Assembly (NCBI RefSeq): GCF_004295345.1
Contig: NZ_CP036200.1
Coordinates: 1,984,001-2,048,000 of the forward strand
Direction of reading: 5' to 3'
Length of the DNA: 64,000 bases
Source of the DNA: Shewanella maritima
GTDB taxonomy: Bacteria; Pseudomonadota; Gammaproteobacteria; Enterobacterales; Shewanellaceae
In this document: positions 9,595-19,737 of the stretch, one piece after another
Layout of the letters: every line of letters starts with the position of its first letter
How positions within the stretch are numbered: the stretch's first letter is position 1
Translations under genes and position numbers: made by a program
Notes under the pieces: generated by a model
What the model was told of the DNA's origin: nothing
What the model saw: the letters and a program-made list of their open reading frames with translations, nothing else
Databases searched by the model: none

Positions 9595-9787
9595 TCTATG
9601 ACCCAAATTAGTAAAAAGGTGGTGGTTAGCAAACCTGAGGTCAGGTTAGCTGCTAAGGATACCGAAAAATCAGCGATTGCTAAACACCGAGGTGTAAATC
9701 CTAGATACGATGGCTATCACATTTGTAATAGAAAGGTTAAGATAACGCCAAGACCGAGGTTAGCGCCAATTTATAGGAAGGCAAAAC

Positions 9788-10348
9788 ATGAAGTTACTAC
9801 AGAAACTCTTTTCAAAAACATTATCAACAACACTTTTAGCGGTATTTGCGCTAGTTATCGCAAACCCAGTTTCAGCAAGCTGGCTCGACAACATCTTTGG
9901 CGGTAATGATGAGAAGCCTGCAGCAGAGGTTTCAGAAACTCAAGCTGCTGCACATTCTAACCCACTTGTAGGCTCTGTCATGTCACAACTTGGCTTAAAT
10001 CAATCACAAGCTGAAGGTGGTTTAGGTACGCTATTGAGCGTGGCAAAAGACAACTTAAGCGGCAGTGATTTCAGCCAGTTAAGCGACAGTATTCCTGGTG
10101 CCGATATGCTTTTGAGCGCTGTACCTGCTTTAGCGGGTGATTCAGGCATGTCAGGCCTGCTATCTCAAGCTGGTGACCTAGGCAGTGCGCTGCAAGGGAG
10201 CGCTATGGTTTACGATGCATTTGAGAAACTCGGCATCTCTAAAGAGCTGGTCGCACCTATGATCAACATTGCTAAAAACTACCTGGAACAAAATGGTGCT
10301 GAAGATACCACAGGCCTGCTAATGCAAGGTCTTGGCTCACTGCTCTAG
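9788..10348 (+). CDS. DUF2780 (VcgC/VcgE-like) exported protein
   Basis: Secreted or periplasmic protein of 186 residues. The signal peptide is clear (MKLLQKLFSKTLSTTLLAVFALVIANPVSASW). The mature part is Gly/Ser/Leu-rich with the DUF2780 pattern: a helical QLGLNQSQAEGGLGTLL motif, FSQLSDSIPGADMLLSAVPAL, then a helical end (AYDAFEKLGIS-type region and YLEQNGAEDTTGLLMQGLG). AGGAAG lies 8 nt before the ATG. The family is widespread in Vibrio and Shewanella without an assigned function. It has its own terminator, so it is monocistronic. Confidence 0.85.
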   Translation: MKLLQKLFSKTLSTTLLAVFALVIANPVSASWLDNIFGGNDEKPAAEVSETQAAAHSNPLVGSVMSQLGLNQSQAEGGLGTLLSVAKDNLSGSDFSQLSDSIPGADMLLSAVPALAGDSGMSGLLSQAGDLGSALQGSAMVYDAFEKLGISKELVAPMINIAKNYLEQNGAEDTTGLLMQGLGSLL

Positions 10349-10375
10349 CCTATGTTTAGCCTTTAAAAAACAAAT

Positions 10376-10406
10376 AAAAGCGCCTGATAATATCAGGCGC
10401 TTTTTA
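10376..10406 (+). terminator. Rho-independent terminator
   Basis: Perfect stem AAAAGCGCCTGATA / TATCAGGCGCTTTTTA, 28 nt after the DUF2780 gene. Confidence 0.9.
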
Positions 10407-10420
10407 GTTGAAGGTGACTT

Positions 10421-10584
10421 ATACCAATTAGCACAAGAATGTGATCATTCTTACTAGTTAAAATCGCTTATAACTTCGTTAGAAATTTTGTAGGTAGAGC
10501 AACTAGCTAGCTGCAATTTCTGCCTTGTTCTAAACGATTTTACCTGCGTAATTTCTGAACACCTACTCATCCCAATTGGCATTA
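10421..10584. repeat. Possible palindromic intergenic repeat
   Basis: Non-coding stretch whose ends are near-inverted copies (TTATACCAATT at the left, CCAATTGGCATTAT at the right). Inside are matched arms (TTAAAATCG..CGATTTTA; AGAAATT..AATTTCT). The layout resembles short intergenic repeat elements common in Shewanella/Vibrio-type genomes. No transposase or coding potential is present. Whether it recurs cannot be judged from one window. Confidence 0.4.
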
Positions 10585-10741
10585 TTTTCAAGCTTATTCT
10601 GACAATCGCTGATACACAAATGAACACAATTTAATCTGCCCTGTGTTCGCCCACCCTGCCATGCACTGGTATATTCAATAACCAAGATGTTCAGTCTCAG
10701 TCGTCACCAGCACCACTGAGAAGCCTGCCAAGGAAACAAAT

Positions 10742-11205
10742 ATGATTGCCAAGCTGAAACAGTTTTTTGCTAACCCAAGCCCGAGCTTTACCCAGAGCAG
10801 CAAACCGCTCAGCTTAACCTTGCCGCTGCAGCGTTATTACTAGAGGTGGTATACGCAGATGAGCAAGTCGCTAGCGACGAAACAGCGCTTTTACCAAGCT
10901 TACTCACTGACACCTTGGATTTGACTGAGGCAGATGCCACTGAACTTGTGAATGAAGCTAAACAAGCTCGCCACGATGCTACCTCATTGTATGAATTTAC
11001 CGGCCTAATAAACGAATCATTCGACCTTAACCAGCGCCAGCAATTAATACTAGCCATGTGGCGCGTCGCTTATGCTGATGGTGAGTTGTGCCGCTACGAA
11101 GACCAAATTATTCGCCGCACGGCAGACTTACTTTACCTTAAACACAGCGAGCTGATTAAACTGCGTAATATTGCTATGCAAGAGAACCCTCCAGCGCAAA
11201 GCTAA
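10742..11205 (+). pseudogene. TerB-family protein gene with one-base frameshift
   Basis: A TerB-like (tellurite-resistance TerB/DjlA N-terminal type) helical protein of about 154 residues, split by a frameshift. The start ATG at 10742 has AAGGAAAC upstream and reads MIAKLKQFFANPSPSFTQSS, then stops at TAG 10841-10843. From about 10803 the family sequence continues one frame back: AQLNLAAAALLLEVVYADEQ, then TSLYEFTGLINESFD and LAMWRVAYADGELCRYEDQI, which is the TerB core. Restoring one base near 10799-10803 joins both parts in frame. A GTG at 10846 could start a shortened product lacking the first helix, but has no ribosome site. It is either a real mutation or a sequencing indel. Confidence 0.8.
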
Positions 11206-11238
11206 CGTTTAGTCCGCCAGAGCGCTAAACTGTGGTCG

Positions 11239-12510
11239 CTAAACTTTGGCCGCGCGCTTTTGGTGGTGGGATTTTTGCAGCCAGATGAATGGTGCAACAA
11301 TCGCCATCATTATCGCCACGTAAATCATGCTAAAGCCAAGGGCGATACCTAAAGCAATACAAAACACACAGCTCGCCGCAATCAATAGTCGGTATTTAGC
11401 GCCCAACAACTTAAATGCCGATAACATAGCCAGCAAGTAGATCACCACAAACACACCGTTACTCCAGGCGATTAAACTCTCTAAATCCTGCCCACTAATA
11501 AAGGTCAGCACCATCACCACCGCCATGGTCGATAAAATTGCCAGCAAAGCATTGAGCGGCACACCATGCTCGTTGCGTTTGGCAAAACGCTTAGGCAATA
11601 CCCCTTGCTCAGCAAAGCTCCACATTAACCGTGCAGCACTTGCAGCATATACATTTACCGTCGCTAAGCCACTTGCCACACCTAAAATACCGATGATTTG
11701 CACGCCAAAACCTGCCAAAGGTGTATCAGCTAACCAGTAATTAAATGCCGCAATCATCGCCACACCTTCGGTGGCATCAGGGGTATTTAGCAGCAACAAG
11801 GTACATAAAAGGTATATCACGCCTACAAGTACAGTGCCCATTAGCATTGCCGGCAGCATATCCTTTTGCGGCTTTTCAAAATCACCGGCTAAATGGGTCA
11901 TGGCTTCAATACCCAAAAAGCTCCAAAAACCAATGCCGATAGCGAGCATGACGGGCTCTAACTGCCAGTGTGCAAATGGAGTAACAGCATCAGCAGACAT
12001 CAAGCTAGTGCTGCTTGAGCCCATTAGTAGCACAACTACAGTAACGATCGACAAAGTGAGGCTAAATTGCAGCTTAGCTGACACCTGAATGCCGCGCATA
12101 TTAAGTAGCAGCAACACGACAATAATCAGTAATTGCACTGCTAACTGAGCTAAACCATCCATAGGTAACATGGCATTCATAAATTGAAAGGTCATCAAAA
12201 TAGCTGCCGGAGCTCCGATAGGGATCACCAGCAAAAAGCACAAGCCGATCGTGCGACCAAGCGTCTTACCAAACACCCGCTCAACATAGTAGGCAGGCCC
12301 AGCAGCGTGAGGGATACGCCCAGCAAGTAAGCCAAACACTAGCGCCACAGGAATAATAGCTAAGGTTAAAATCGCCCATGCCCACAATGCACCTTCACCG
12401 GCAATGGCAATCGACATCTGCGGCAATATAAATACCCCAGTACCCAACAATGTGGTGGCCATTAATCCGGCGCCTTGCCAGCGACCAATTCCAACAGCTG
12501 ATTGACTCAT
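11239..12510 (-). CDS. yjeH: YjeH-like L-methionine/branched-chain amino-acid exporter
   Basis: APC-superfamily inner-membrane transporter with about 12 helices; E. coli YjeH exports methionine and branched-chain amino acids. The N-terminus shows the APC signature GLMATTLLGTGVFILPQ, followed by AGPAYYVERVFG, IGFWSFLGIEAMTHLAGDF and the C-terminal YRLLIAASCVFCIALGIALG region matching YjeH. I take ATG 12510 as the start; a TTG at 12522 would add four residues and sits too close to the upstream GAG. The gene is divergent from an Lrp/AsnC-type regulator across about 230 nt, a classic regulator-exporter arrangement, so control by that regulator is a reasonable inference. Confidence 0.88.
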   Translation of the reverse strand: MSQSAVGIGRWQGAGLMATTLLGTGVFILPQMSIAIAGEGALWAWAILTLAIIPVALVFGLLAGRIPHAAGPAYYVERVFGKTLGRTIGLCFLLVIPIGAPAAILMTFQFMNAMLPMDGLAQLAVQLLIIVVLLLLNMRGIQVSAKLQFSLTLSIVTVVVLLMGSSSTSLMSADAVTPFAHWQLEPVMLAIGIGFWSFLGIEAMTHLAGDFEKPQKDMLPAMLMGTVLVGVIYLLCTLLLLNTPDATEGVAMIAAFNYWLADTPLAGFGVQIIGILGVASGLATVNVYAASAARLMWSFAEQGVLPKRFAKRNEHGVPLNALLAILSTMAVVMVLTFISGQDLESLIAWSNGVFVVIYLLAMLSAFKLLGAKYRLLIAASCVFCIALGIALGFSMIYVAIMMAIVAPFIWLQKSHHQKRAAKV

Positions 12511-12737
12511 AACTATACTCAACTCTTAATTAATCTGTATTTCTGTAGGTGTTTTAATATGGCTATTATAAAGTGATAACCTAAAACAATGTGTTGGAAC
12601 ACACTTCAAAAATGCAGGCTTTTGCCGTCATATTGTCGGTCTTTAATTATTTTTCCGTCAAAGTGTTGGGAGAAGCAAACTACAGTTAACCCGATTTGCG
12701 AGATTCCAGCATGAATCTACCTATTTTAGGAGCTTTT

Positions 12738-13178
12738 GTGACTACTTCACTAGATAAGTTTGATCAGGCGATCATTAAACAACTGAGGCTCAACGCCCGC
12801 CATTCTATTTCATACATTGCCGAGCAAGTGAATTTGTCGCGCAGCGCTGTTACTGAACGGATTAAAAAGCTTGAACAAACTGGGGTGATCCGTGGCTATC
12901 AGGTGTTGCTTAGCGAATCGCAAAAACAAGGCGTGTCGGCGTATTTAGAGATCCTACACCAATGTGCTAAATGCGCCGATGTAGTGCAAGTGTTCCATCA
13001 AATTCCTGAAGTAATCACTTGTCAGGGGATCACAGGAGATATGGATTTGCTAGTATTTGTGCAAGCCCCGTCAATGCAGCGCCTACATGAGATCCGCGAG
13101 TTTATCGATGCCCAGGCCGATATCGTCAAAATTAAAACCCATGTGGTAATGAGTGAATGGATTAATAATCAGGGGTGA
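12738..13178 (+). CDS. Lrp/AsnC family transcriptional regulator
   Basis: 146-residue DNA-binding regulator. Residues 1-60 hold the AsnC-type winged helix-turn-helix (LDKFDQAIIKQLRLNARHSI, then IAEQVNLSRSAVTERIKKLE and GVIRGYQ). Residues 65-140 form the RAM/ligand-binding ferredoxin-like domain (VFHQIPEVITCQGITGDMDLL). The start is GTG at 12738: AGGAG sits 5 nt upstream and the protein then begins VTTSLDKFDQ, as in relatives. Upstream ATG 12711 and TTG 12696 have no ribosome site. Lrp-type proteins respond to amino acids, and the divergent yjeH exporter is the likely target. A terminator shared with the convergent HDOD gene follows. Confidence 0.9.
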   Translation: MTTSLDKFDQAIIKQLRLNARHSISYIAEQVNLSRSAVTERIKKLEQTGVIRGYQVLLSESQKQGVSAYLEILHQCAKCADVVQVFHQIPEVITCQGITGDMDLLVFVQAPSMQRLHEIREFIDAQADIVKIKTHVVMSEWINNQG

Positions 13179-13236
13179 AACTACAACACCTTAAGCAAAG
13201 CAATCTCTCTATCAGCTAAATATGAGTAACAGGCAC

Positions 13237-13268
13237 AAAAAACGCGAGCATTGCAGCTCGCGTTTTCA
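13237..13268. terminator. Bidirectional terminator
   Basis: Stem AAAACGCGAG / CTCGCGTTTT with an eight-base loop, between the convergent Lrp-type and HDOD genes. Confidence 0.8.
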
Positions 13269-13307
13269 ATTCAATCCCTTCAACTACAATTTTATGCTGT
13301 ATGATTC

Positions 13308-14138
13308 CTAAGCAAGCTGCTTACCCATTTCAATGCCCTTACCTCGCAAGTCTTCAAGCTTATCGGCAAGCCCGTCCATATCCATTCTTATTACCCCAGC
13401 ATCATTTGCTTGAGTGGCAAACCAACAGGTAAATGACTCATGGTCGCGGTCGTCATCCCAGTACTGGAAGATGATATCAGCTAAAAACATCATAGAGGCG
13501 AATTTAGACTCGGGGGTTGCCTTAGTAGGAACGCGCTGATACTCGATACCTGCAACCAAATCTGGGGTGAACTTCCAACTCTTTGCTAACAGAGCTCCCA
13601 CTGACGGTGAATCAAAACCAAGTAGCTTAGTTTCTAACTCTTGCTGACTGCCACCAGCCTCAACGGCAGCAATAATCTGATGACTTAATTCAGGTTCAAT
13701 TGTCGCGATAAGCAAATCACCAATCTTATGTAAAATACCACAAGTGAATACTTCATCTGGCGCAACGCCAGAGCGTTTTGCGAGCTCTTGAGCATACAGC
13801 GCTTTCTCAAAGGTTTCGCCCCAAAACTTGGCAATATCAATGCCCTCAACTTTAGGCACGGCGCCGATAACAGCCGAAGCAATCACCAAAGTGCGCAGGG
13901 TTTGCATGCCCAAACGCACAACGGCTTCATCAATAGAGCCAACCTCGCGGCTACGACCAAAATGGGCAGAGTTAGCAAGACGTAGCACCCTTGCGCTAAT
14001 GAGTGGATCTTGTGCCACTTTGGCCGAAACTTCTTTAGTTGAGATATTGTCGCAATTGACTGCTTCTAATAATTCGCTGATGGCTTTAGGTAGGCGTGGT
14101 AATTCATCAACTCGGCTTAGTAACGCACTTGAATCCAT
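13308..14138 (-). CDS. HDOD-domain signalling protein
   Basis: Cytoplasmic 276-residue protein consisting mainly of one HDOD domain (residues about 10-210), a degenerate HD fold usually without phosphodiesterase activity. Typical blocks are VDELPRLPKAISELL, AQDPLISARVLRLANSAHFG, SIDEAVVRLGMQTLRTLVIA and CGILHKIGDLLIA. There is no GGDEF, EAL or receiver domain. GGAGAATTGAA precedes the ATG. HDOD proteins link signalling to chemotaxis, motility or cell-cycle control; nothing nearby indicates which applies here. It is monocistronic and divergent from menD. Confidence 0.9.
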   Translation of the reverse strand: MDSSALLSRVDELPRLPKAISELLEAVNCDNISTKEVSAKVAQDPLISARVLRLANSAHFGRSREVGSIDEAVVRLGMQTLRTLVIASAVIGAVPKVEGIDIAKFWGETFEKALYAQELAKRSGVAPDEVFTCGILHKIGDLLIATIEPELSHQIIAAVEAGGSQQELETKLLGFDSPSVGALLAKSWKFTPDLVAGIEYQRVPTKATPESKFASMMFLADIIFQYWDDDRDHESFTCWFATQANDAGVIRMDMDGLADKLEDLRGKGIEMGKQLA

Positions 14139-14356
14139 TTCAATTCTCCATTTTATAATCGTGCTACTCAGTAACTAAAAAATAGTACACACCAACAAAC
14201 TTAGCCAAATACACTTGAACATAAATGATGATTTTAAAAGGAAAAACAATTTCAAACAGCAAGACAAATTTACAAGATTCACTTAGATAATAGCCACAAC
14301 TCGCGTTAAACTTAGGCTTAATATCAACACCATCTAAAGCATCGGGTACAAGCAAC

Positions 14357-16090
14357 ATGGCGCATCAATCGATTGCCGATATAAATTTCTTATGGGGTCA
14401 GCTAATTCTTGAGGAGCTGCAGCGCTTAGGTGTAAAACATGTATGTTTGGCCCCAGGTTCTCGCTCATCGCCACTGACTTTGGCGGCAGCCCAGCAAGCT
14501 AAGCTTACTACCCATAGCCATTTTGATGAACGTGGTTTAGGTTTTATGGCACTGGGGCTTGCAAAATCTAGCCAAGCACCAGTAGCAATTATTACCACCT
14601 CAGGCACGGCGGTTGCAAATCTTTACCCTGCAGTCATTGAAGCCTGGTTAACCCAAGTACCTTTGATAGTGTTGTCGGGCGATCGCCCTATTGAACTAAT
14701 TGACTGTGGTGCTAATCAGGCGATTCCACAACCTGGAATTTTTGCTCAGTACGCCAAGCAGATTAATCTACCCACGGCTGATTTTGACTTCCCAGCGAGT
14801 GCGCTGCTGACCAGCCTAGATCAAGCAGTAAGCGGCCTAACTCAACCTCTGCACATTAACTGCATGTACCGCGAACCACTCTACCCAGAGAAGGTATGCG
14901 CCCTTGGCGAGCAAGACTCAGTTGCAATCCAAAACTATCTAAAGCCATTAGCCAACTGGCTTGAACACAGCCACCCATTTACTGATTATCAGTCAAGCGT
15001 GCCTGGCAACACACCTTGCGAAGCCAGTCTGCGCCGCTTTGTTCATGGCAAAGGCGTGATTGTACTGGGCACGTTAAGCCCTGATGAAGACCCAAAGCAA
15101 ATCCTTGAACTTGCTAAAACCATTGGCTGGCCAGTGCTAGTTGATGCTCAGTCACAACTGCGGCAGCACCCGCAAGTGCTCGGGCATATCGATCAGCTGC
15201 TACACCACAGTCCAAGTAAAAAGATGCTACAACAAGCCGATCGCGTATTAGTGTTCGGCGGGCGCTTTGTCTCTAAGCGTTTAATTCAATACCTTGCCGA
15301 GCTGAGCTGGCACACATACTGGCAAGTGCTTGCACATCAACAGCGCCTCGACCCAAGTCATCAGACTAAACAAGTTTGGTTAAGCTCGATTACTCATTTC
15401 TGCCGTGCGCCTTGGCACCGTTCTTCTCAGGCATTGTGGGCTGATAGCTTGCAAGCAACTAACCATCAGCTGGAAGCGATTTTTAACGATAAAATTGATA
15501 ACGGCGAGTTTGGAGAAGCGCAAACCATGCGCGAAATTGCCAAATACAATAGCGGTGAGCAGCAGCTATTTATTGGTAACAGCCTACCTATTCGTCTTTA
15601 CGACATGTATGCTCCGTTAACGGAAAAAACCAACAACATCTATACCAACCGCGGCGCTTCGGGTATTGATGGTTTAATCGCTACCGCAGTTGGTGTAGCC
15701 AAGGGCAATCAACAGCCAACAAGTATGATCATTGGCGATATTTCTTGCCTGCACGACCTCAACTCATTTGCATTACTAAAACAGCTAAGCAGCACCTTTG
15801 TTCTGGTGATTTTCAATAATGATGGCGGCAATATTTTTAACTTACTGCCAGTCCCCAACGAGCAGCTGCGCAATGATTATTATCGACTAAGCCATGGCTG
15901 TGAATTTGGTTATGGCGCGGCTATGTTTAACCTAGCTTACCGTCAGGTTGATGAGTTAGACGACTTCAAGCAGGTTTATCAAGAAGCGTTTGAGTTTGAA
16001 TGCGCAAGCGTTATTGAAGTCAATGTCAGCCCGAATCAAGCTAGCGATCAAATCGCAGAGCTGGCTCAATGGGTCAAACAAGCGTTATGA
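14357..16090 (+). CDS. menD: MenD, SEPHCHC synthase
   Basis: Thiamine-diphosphate enzyme that joins 2-oxoglutarate to isochorismate, the first committed step of menaquinone synthesis. The 577-residue length is normal. The N-terminal Pyr domain shows [17 protein letters not shown] and the TPP-activating Glu region ([12 protein letters not shown]). The C-terminal PP domain has [15 protein letters not shown] and the TPP/Mg motif [12 protein letters not shown]...[12 protein letters not shown]. It opens a men operon (menD, menH, menC, menE) and overlaps menH by ATGA. No menF (isochorismate synthase) or menB lies next to it. The ribosome site is weak. Confidence 0.97.
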   Translation: MAHQSIADINFLWGQLILEELQRLGVKHVCLAPGSRSSPLTLAAAQQAKLTTHSHFDERGLGFMALGLAKSSQAPVAIITTSGTAVANLYPAVIEAWLTQVPLIVLSGDRPIELIDCGANQAIPQPGIFAQYAKQINLPTADFDFPASALLTSLDQAVSGLTQPLHINCMYREPLYPEKVCALGEQDSVAIQNYLKPLANWLEHSHPFTDYQSSVPGNTPCEASLRRFVHGKGVIVLGTLSPDEDPKQILELAKTIGWPVLVDAQSQLRQHPQVLGHIDQLLHHSPSKKMLQQADRVLVFGGRFVSKRLIQYLAELSWHTYWQVLAHQQRLDPSHQTKQVWLSSITHFCRAPWHRSSQALWADSLQATNHQLEAIFNDKIDNGEFGEAQTMREIAKYNSGEQQLFIGNSLPIRLYDMYAPLTEKTNNIYTNRGASGIDGLIATAVGVAKGNQQPTSMIIGDISCLHDLNSFALLKQLSSTFVLVIFNNDGGNIFNLLPVPNEQLRNDYYRLSHGCEFGYGAAMFNLAYRQVDELDDFKQVYQEAFEFECASVIEVNVSPNQASDQIAELAQWVKQAL

Positions 16091-16887
16091 GCATAATTGA
16101 TACTGCCAGCTCAGGTATGGTTCGTGTCAGCCGTTTTGGAGAGCTGCATTTACCCAAGCTAGTTTTAGTCCATGGCTTTTTAGGCGCTAAAGAAGACTGG
16201 CTGGCTTGCATGCCAATACTTAGCCAGCAATTTCACTGTATTTGTGTCGATTTACCCGGCCATGGCCAATCTAGGGCGCAACTTCCTACGCCTGGGCTAG
16301 AAGCAGCGGCACAAGCCATTATTGCCACACTTAGCTCACTGCAGTGCCACCAGTTTCATCTTGTTGGCTACTCATTGGGAGGACGCATTGCTTTGCACAT
16401 CGCTAAGCTATTCCCACACAAACTCCTCAGCCTTACGCTTGAGTCAGCTCACCCAGGTTTGACTGACGATAAACAGCGCGATGAACGCCTTAATGCCGAT
16501 AAGCAATGGGCAGAAAAACTGCAACGCTTGCCAATAGCGCAGTTTTTGCAGCTCTGGTACCAGCAAGGCGTATTTAGCGATTTAACTGAAGATGAGGTAG
16601 CCAAGCTTATCGCTAAGCGCAGCAACAATAACAACCAAGCACTGCTTAATTGTTACCTCGCCACTTCCCTCGGCCATCAACAGGATTGTCGTAATGTGAT
16701 TAGCCAACTAAAGCAGCCATGTCACATAATTGTTGGCCAACATGACCAGAAATTTTCCAAGCTGGCAAAACAGTGGCAAACTGAGCAGCCACTAAATGTG
16801 ATTAGCGTGGAACATGCCGGCCATAATATCCATAGCCTGCAACCACAGCTGTTTAGTCAGCAGCTACTCAAGCTATTGAACAAGTAG
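16087..16887 (+). CDS. menH: MenH, SHCHC synthase
   Basis: Alpha/beta-hydrolase-fold lyase that removes pyruvate from SEPHCHC to form SHCHC. The 266 residues show the oxyanion-hole [11 protein letters not shown], the DLPGHGQS loop, the nucleophile elbow GYSLGGR (catalytic Ser) and the catalytic His near the C-terminus ([12 protein letters not shown]). The start at 16087 overlaps the menD stop by 4 nt; the longer reading from 16069 would lie wholly within menD. Second gene of the men operon, with 22 nt to menC. Confidence 0.94.
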   Translation: MSIIDTASSGMVRVSRFGELHLPKLVLVHGFLGAKEDWLACMPILSQQFHCICVDLPGHGQSRAQLPTPGLEAAAQAIIATLSSLQCHQFHLVGYSLGGRIALHIAKLFPHKLLSLTLESAHPGLTDDKQRDERLNADKQWAEKLQRLPIAQFLQLWYQQGVFSDLTEDEVAKLIAKRSNNNNQALLNCYLATSLGHQQDCRNVISQLKQPCHIIVGQHDQKFSKLAKQWQTEQPLNVISVEHAGHNIHSLQPQLFSQQLLKLLNK

Positions 16888-16909
16888 CTCAAGCTAGATT
16901 GGAGTTTGT

Positions 16910-18028
16910 ATGCCAGCACAGTTAGCCGACACTTCCGTGATTACTGAGTTTACCTTAGCCAGTTATCAAATCGACTTGCAACCAAGCCTGCCAGTTGGCA
17001 AGCAGCGGATTGATAATCGCCAAGGCTTAATCTTAAACTTGCGCCTGTGTGATAACGACAATGAGCAACAAGAGTTTGTCGAAATTGCCCCCCTTTCAGG
17101 CCATGACATTGACGGCCAGCCAATCAGTAGCTTCAGCCCAGAATCACTTGAGCAAGTCACCAGCTACCTACAAACTCAGCTACCAACAGTGCTTGGTAAG
17201 CCCATCTCAAGCTTGTATGAGCTAATTGATGATTGCGACTTTGCCTGTGTGCAATTTAGCCTAAGTTTGCTACACGCTAAGTTTACCTCAAGCTTTAATC
17301 AGGGCCTCGCTGACGACCGCGAAGCGCCGTTGGTTTATGATGGCATGAGTGATAGCACACTTAAGCAAAAGCTCGACAAGGCTGAACATCATGCAATTAA
17401 GGTAAAAGTGGCGCAAACCGATATGGCGAGCGAGATTAAGTTCATCCACAAGATCCTTGAACTAAAGCCCAAGTTAAGACTAAGACTTGATGCCAACCGT
17501 GGCCTGACGCTAGAACAAGCGTGCGAGCTGCTAACCTGCATTCCAAAGGCTAGCGTCGATTATATTGAAGAGCCTTGCATCCATATGAAAGACAACCCTG
17601 CCGTGTACCAAAGCATTGGGGTGAAATACGCGCTAGATGAGTCACTGCTAAAACCTGAGTTTACACTGTTATCTACAAACGGTGTGCCCGAGCCTGGTTT
17701 AGCGGCATTGGTCATCAAACCTGGCCTTTACGGCAGCATCGACAAGCTGCAGCGACTTATTGAGCAAGCCAACGAGCATGGCATTCGCTGCATTCTCAGC
17801 TCAGGTTTAGAGTCTGATGTCGCCATTAATGATTTGCGCAAACTTAGCCACGCGCTCACACCCGATGATATTCCAGGGCTTGATACCCTTGCTCCATTTA
17901 CCCAGCGCTTATACCGCGCCAATCCAACAGACAGCGCAACAGGCAGTGCGATGGGCAAAGGCATGAGCGAGCAGCTCGATATGAGTCTACTCAAGGTAAT
18001 TGCACAGCAAAGTCTTGTGAGTGCTTAA
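16910..18028 (+). CDS. menC: MenC, o-succinylbenzoate synthase
   Basis: Enolase-superfamily dehydratase converting SHCHC to o-succinylbenzoate. In 372 residues the family catalytic order is present: Lys of AIKVKV, metal ligands Asp (LRLDANRG), Glu (YIEEPC) and Asp (ALDESL), then Lys of VIKPGLYG. A C-terminal segment (FTQRLYRANPTDSATGSAMG) extends the barrel. GGAGTTTGT precedes the ATG. It is the third gene of the men operon and ends 2 nt before menE. Confidence 0.93.
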   Translation: MPAQLADTSVITEFTLASYQIDLQPSLPVGKQRIDNRQGLILNLRLCDNDNEQQEFVEIAPLSGHDIDGQPISSFSPESLEQVTSYLQTQLPTVLGKPISSLYELIDDCDFACVQFSLSLLHAKFTSSFNQGLADDREAPLVYDGMSDSTLKQKLDKAEHHAIKVKVAQTDMASEIKFIHKILELKPKLRLRLDANRGLTLEQACELLTCIPKASVDYIEEPCIHMKDNPAVYQSIGVKYALDESLLKPEFTLLSTNGVPEPGLAALVIKPGLYGSIDKLQRLIEQANEHGIRCILSSGLESDVAINDLRKLSHALTPDDIPGLDTLAPFTQRLYRANPTDSATGSAMGKGMSEQLDMSLLKVIAQQSLVSA

Positions 18029-18030
18029 TT

Positions 18031-19623
18031 GTGGAGTTAAGCGCGCTCACCTGCTCACCACTGCACCAAACCGCCAAGCAGTGGCCGCTAAACTGTGCCG
18101 TTAAATGGCTACAGCGATCCGCAGGTGAATCGGATGGTAGCGCAGATGCTACCTCCCTAAACAGCGACCAACAGAACCTTTCAGCTAATAGCAACCGGCC
18201 TGGTCGCTGCCAATCAATCAACTACCAAACGCTAAGCTTGTTGGTACATAAAGTGGCAGCTCAGCTTACCGTGCTTGGCGCCAAACAAGGCGATATCATC
18301 GCCGCTGTTAGCAGCAACAATCTTGAGCAAATCGTTCTTTTCTGGGCATGTGTCGATACTGGCTGCATTTTTATGCCGATTTCTGCACGCTTTGCTGATA
18401 GCAAAATTGCCGAGCTTATTACTGAACATGAAATAAAGCTGGTGTATTGCGAAAATGCGCAGCGCCAGTCTTGCCTTGATAAGCACGTGCAAGTGACTTG
18501 GTTTATGCCAGAGTTTAGCGCCGGCTTAAATCCAGAGACGAAAGTTTCAGCTAACCGCACTTCAAATAACGCCAACAGTATCAGCCCTAAAATCAATGAT
18601 TTTGACCCACAGCGCCCGACCAATATCGTGCTCACATCAGGCTCTAGCGGTAAGCCAAAATCGGCGCTGCACAGTCTAGCTAACCATATTTACAGCGCCG
18701 ATGGCGCTAGGGAAACCATTGCTCTTAGCGATGAAGATACCTGGCTGTTGTCACTGCCACTGTTTCATATCGGCGGGCTAGCAATTATTAATCGCTGCGC
18801 ACTCTCTGGCAGTGCGGTTATGTTGCAGCACGGCGAGCACTCGATAGAGCAGCATATTGTTGCGGGCAAAGTCACTCACTTATCCTTGGTCACCGCGCAA
18901 GCGCGCTCGCTACTATTTGAAACGGACTCTAAGACTCAACAGCAATCTCTAACGAGCATCAAAGCCATGCTACTTGGCGGCGGCGCGATTACTGATGACA
19001 TTATTCAAGCTTGCCTAGCCAATAACATTCAGGCTTATACCAGCTATGGTATGACGGAAATGAGCTCACAGATCACCACTGCCAGCGCCAATACGCTTGG
19101 GCATCACGGTGCGCCGCTCAAATATCGCCAACTTGAAATTCGCGATGGGGTTATTTGGGTCAAAGGCGAATGCTTATTCTTGGGCTATTGGTCTAAACAA
19201 GGTTTGCATTGCCCTGTTGATGACAATGGCTGGTTCAATACCAAAGATAAAGGCTATTTGAACGAACATGGACAACTGAGCATTAGCGGCCGCGCCGACA
19301 ACATGTTTATTTGTGGCGGTGAGAATATTCAGCCAGAAGAAATTGAAGCGGTTTTAGTCGCCCATCCCAATGTGCGTCAGGCAATCGTGTTTGGCATCAA
19401 GGATACTAAGTTCGGCTTGTTACCTGCAGCTATTATTGATTATGTGAATATTCAGCTGCAATCATCCACTGACGAGGAGCTAGCTCAGTCTGTCAGCAAT
19501 AAGCTCGCGCGCTTTAAGCGCCCAAGGCAGTTTTATCCTTGGCCGAATAATGTTGCATCAAGCGGCCTCAAGGTGGCGAGAAAGCAGGTTGTCGCAGCGG
19601 TTTTAGCTAACTCACAAGCTTAA
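18031..19623 (+). CDS. menE: MenE, o-succinylbenzoate-CoA ligase
   Basis: Adenylate-forming ligase activating o-succinylbenzoate with ATP and CoA. The AMP-binding P-loop is TSGSSGKPKSALHS, followed by SYGMTEMSSQ (A5 motif) and the C-terminal hinge/lid GRADNMFICGGENIQPEEIE. At 530 residues it is somewhat longer than usual, mainly through an N-terminal insert of about 50 residues rich in Ser/Asn. Translation begins at GTG 18031, two bases after the menC stop, probably by coupling. It ends the menaquinone operon; menaquinone would feed CymA. Confidence 0.92.
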   Translation: MELSALTCSPLHQTAKQWPLNCAVKWLQRSAGESDGSADATSLNSDQQNLSANSNRPGRCQSINYQTLSLLVHKVAAQLTVLGAKQGDIIAAVSSNNLEQIVLFWACVDTGCIFMPISARFADSKIAELITEHEIKLVYCENAQRQSCLDKHVQVTWFMPEFSAGLNPETKVSANRTSNNANSISPKINDFDPQRPTNIVLTSGSSGKPKSALHSLANHIYSADGARETIALSDEDTWLLSLPLFHIGGLAIINRCALSGSAVMLQHGEHSIEQHIVAGKVTHLSLVTAQARSLLFETDSKTQQQSLTSIKAMLLGGGAITDDIIQACLANNIQAYTSYGMTEMSSQITTASANTLGHHGAPLKYRQLEIRDGVIWVKGECLFLGYWSKQGLHCPVDDNGWFNTKDKGYLNEHGQLSISGRADNMFICGGENIQPEEIEAVLVAHPNVRQAIVFGIKDTKFGLLPAAIIDYVNIQLQSSTDEELAQSVSNKLARFKRPRQFYPWPNNVASSGLKVARKQVVAAVLANSQA

Positions 19624-19668
19624 TCAAATTCAAGTTCAGCCTTTCCAAGTTATTTCAAATAACTCGCA

Positions 19669-19697
19669 CAAAAAAACCTGCCGCAGCAGGTTTTAAT
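19669..19697. terminator. Terminator between menE and rpoH
   Basis: Stem AACCTGC-CGCA-GCAGGTT, flanked by an A-run on the left and T-rich sequence on the right. The two genes converge here. Confidence 0.78.
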
Positions 19698-19737
19698 ATT
19701 TAGTCGGAACAACTAACAAAGCGATTGGTTATCTAGA

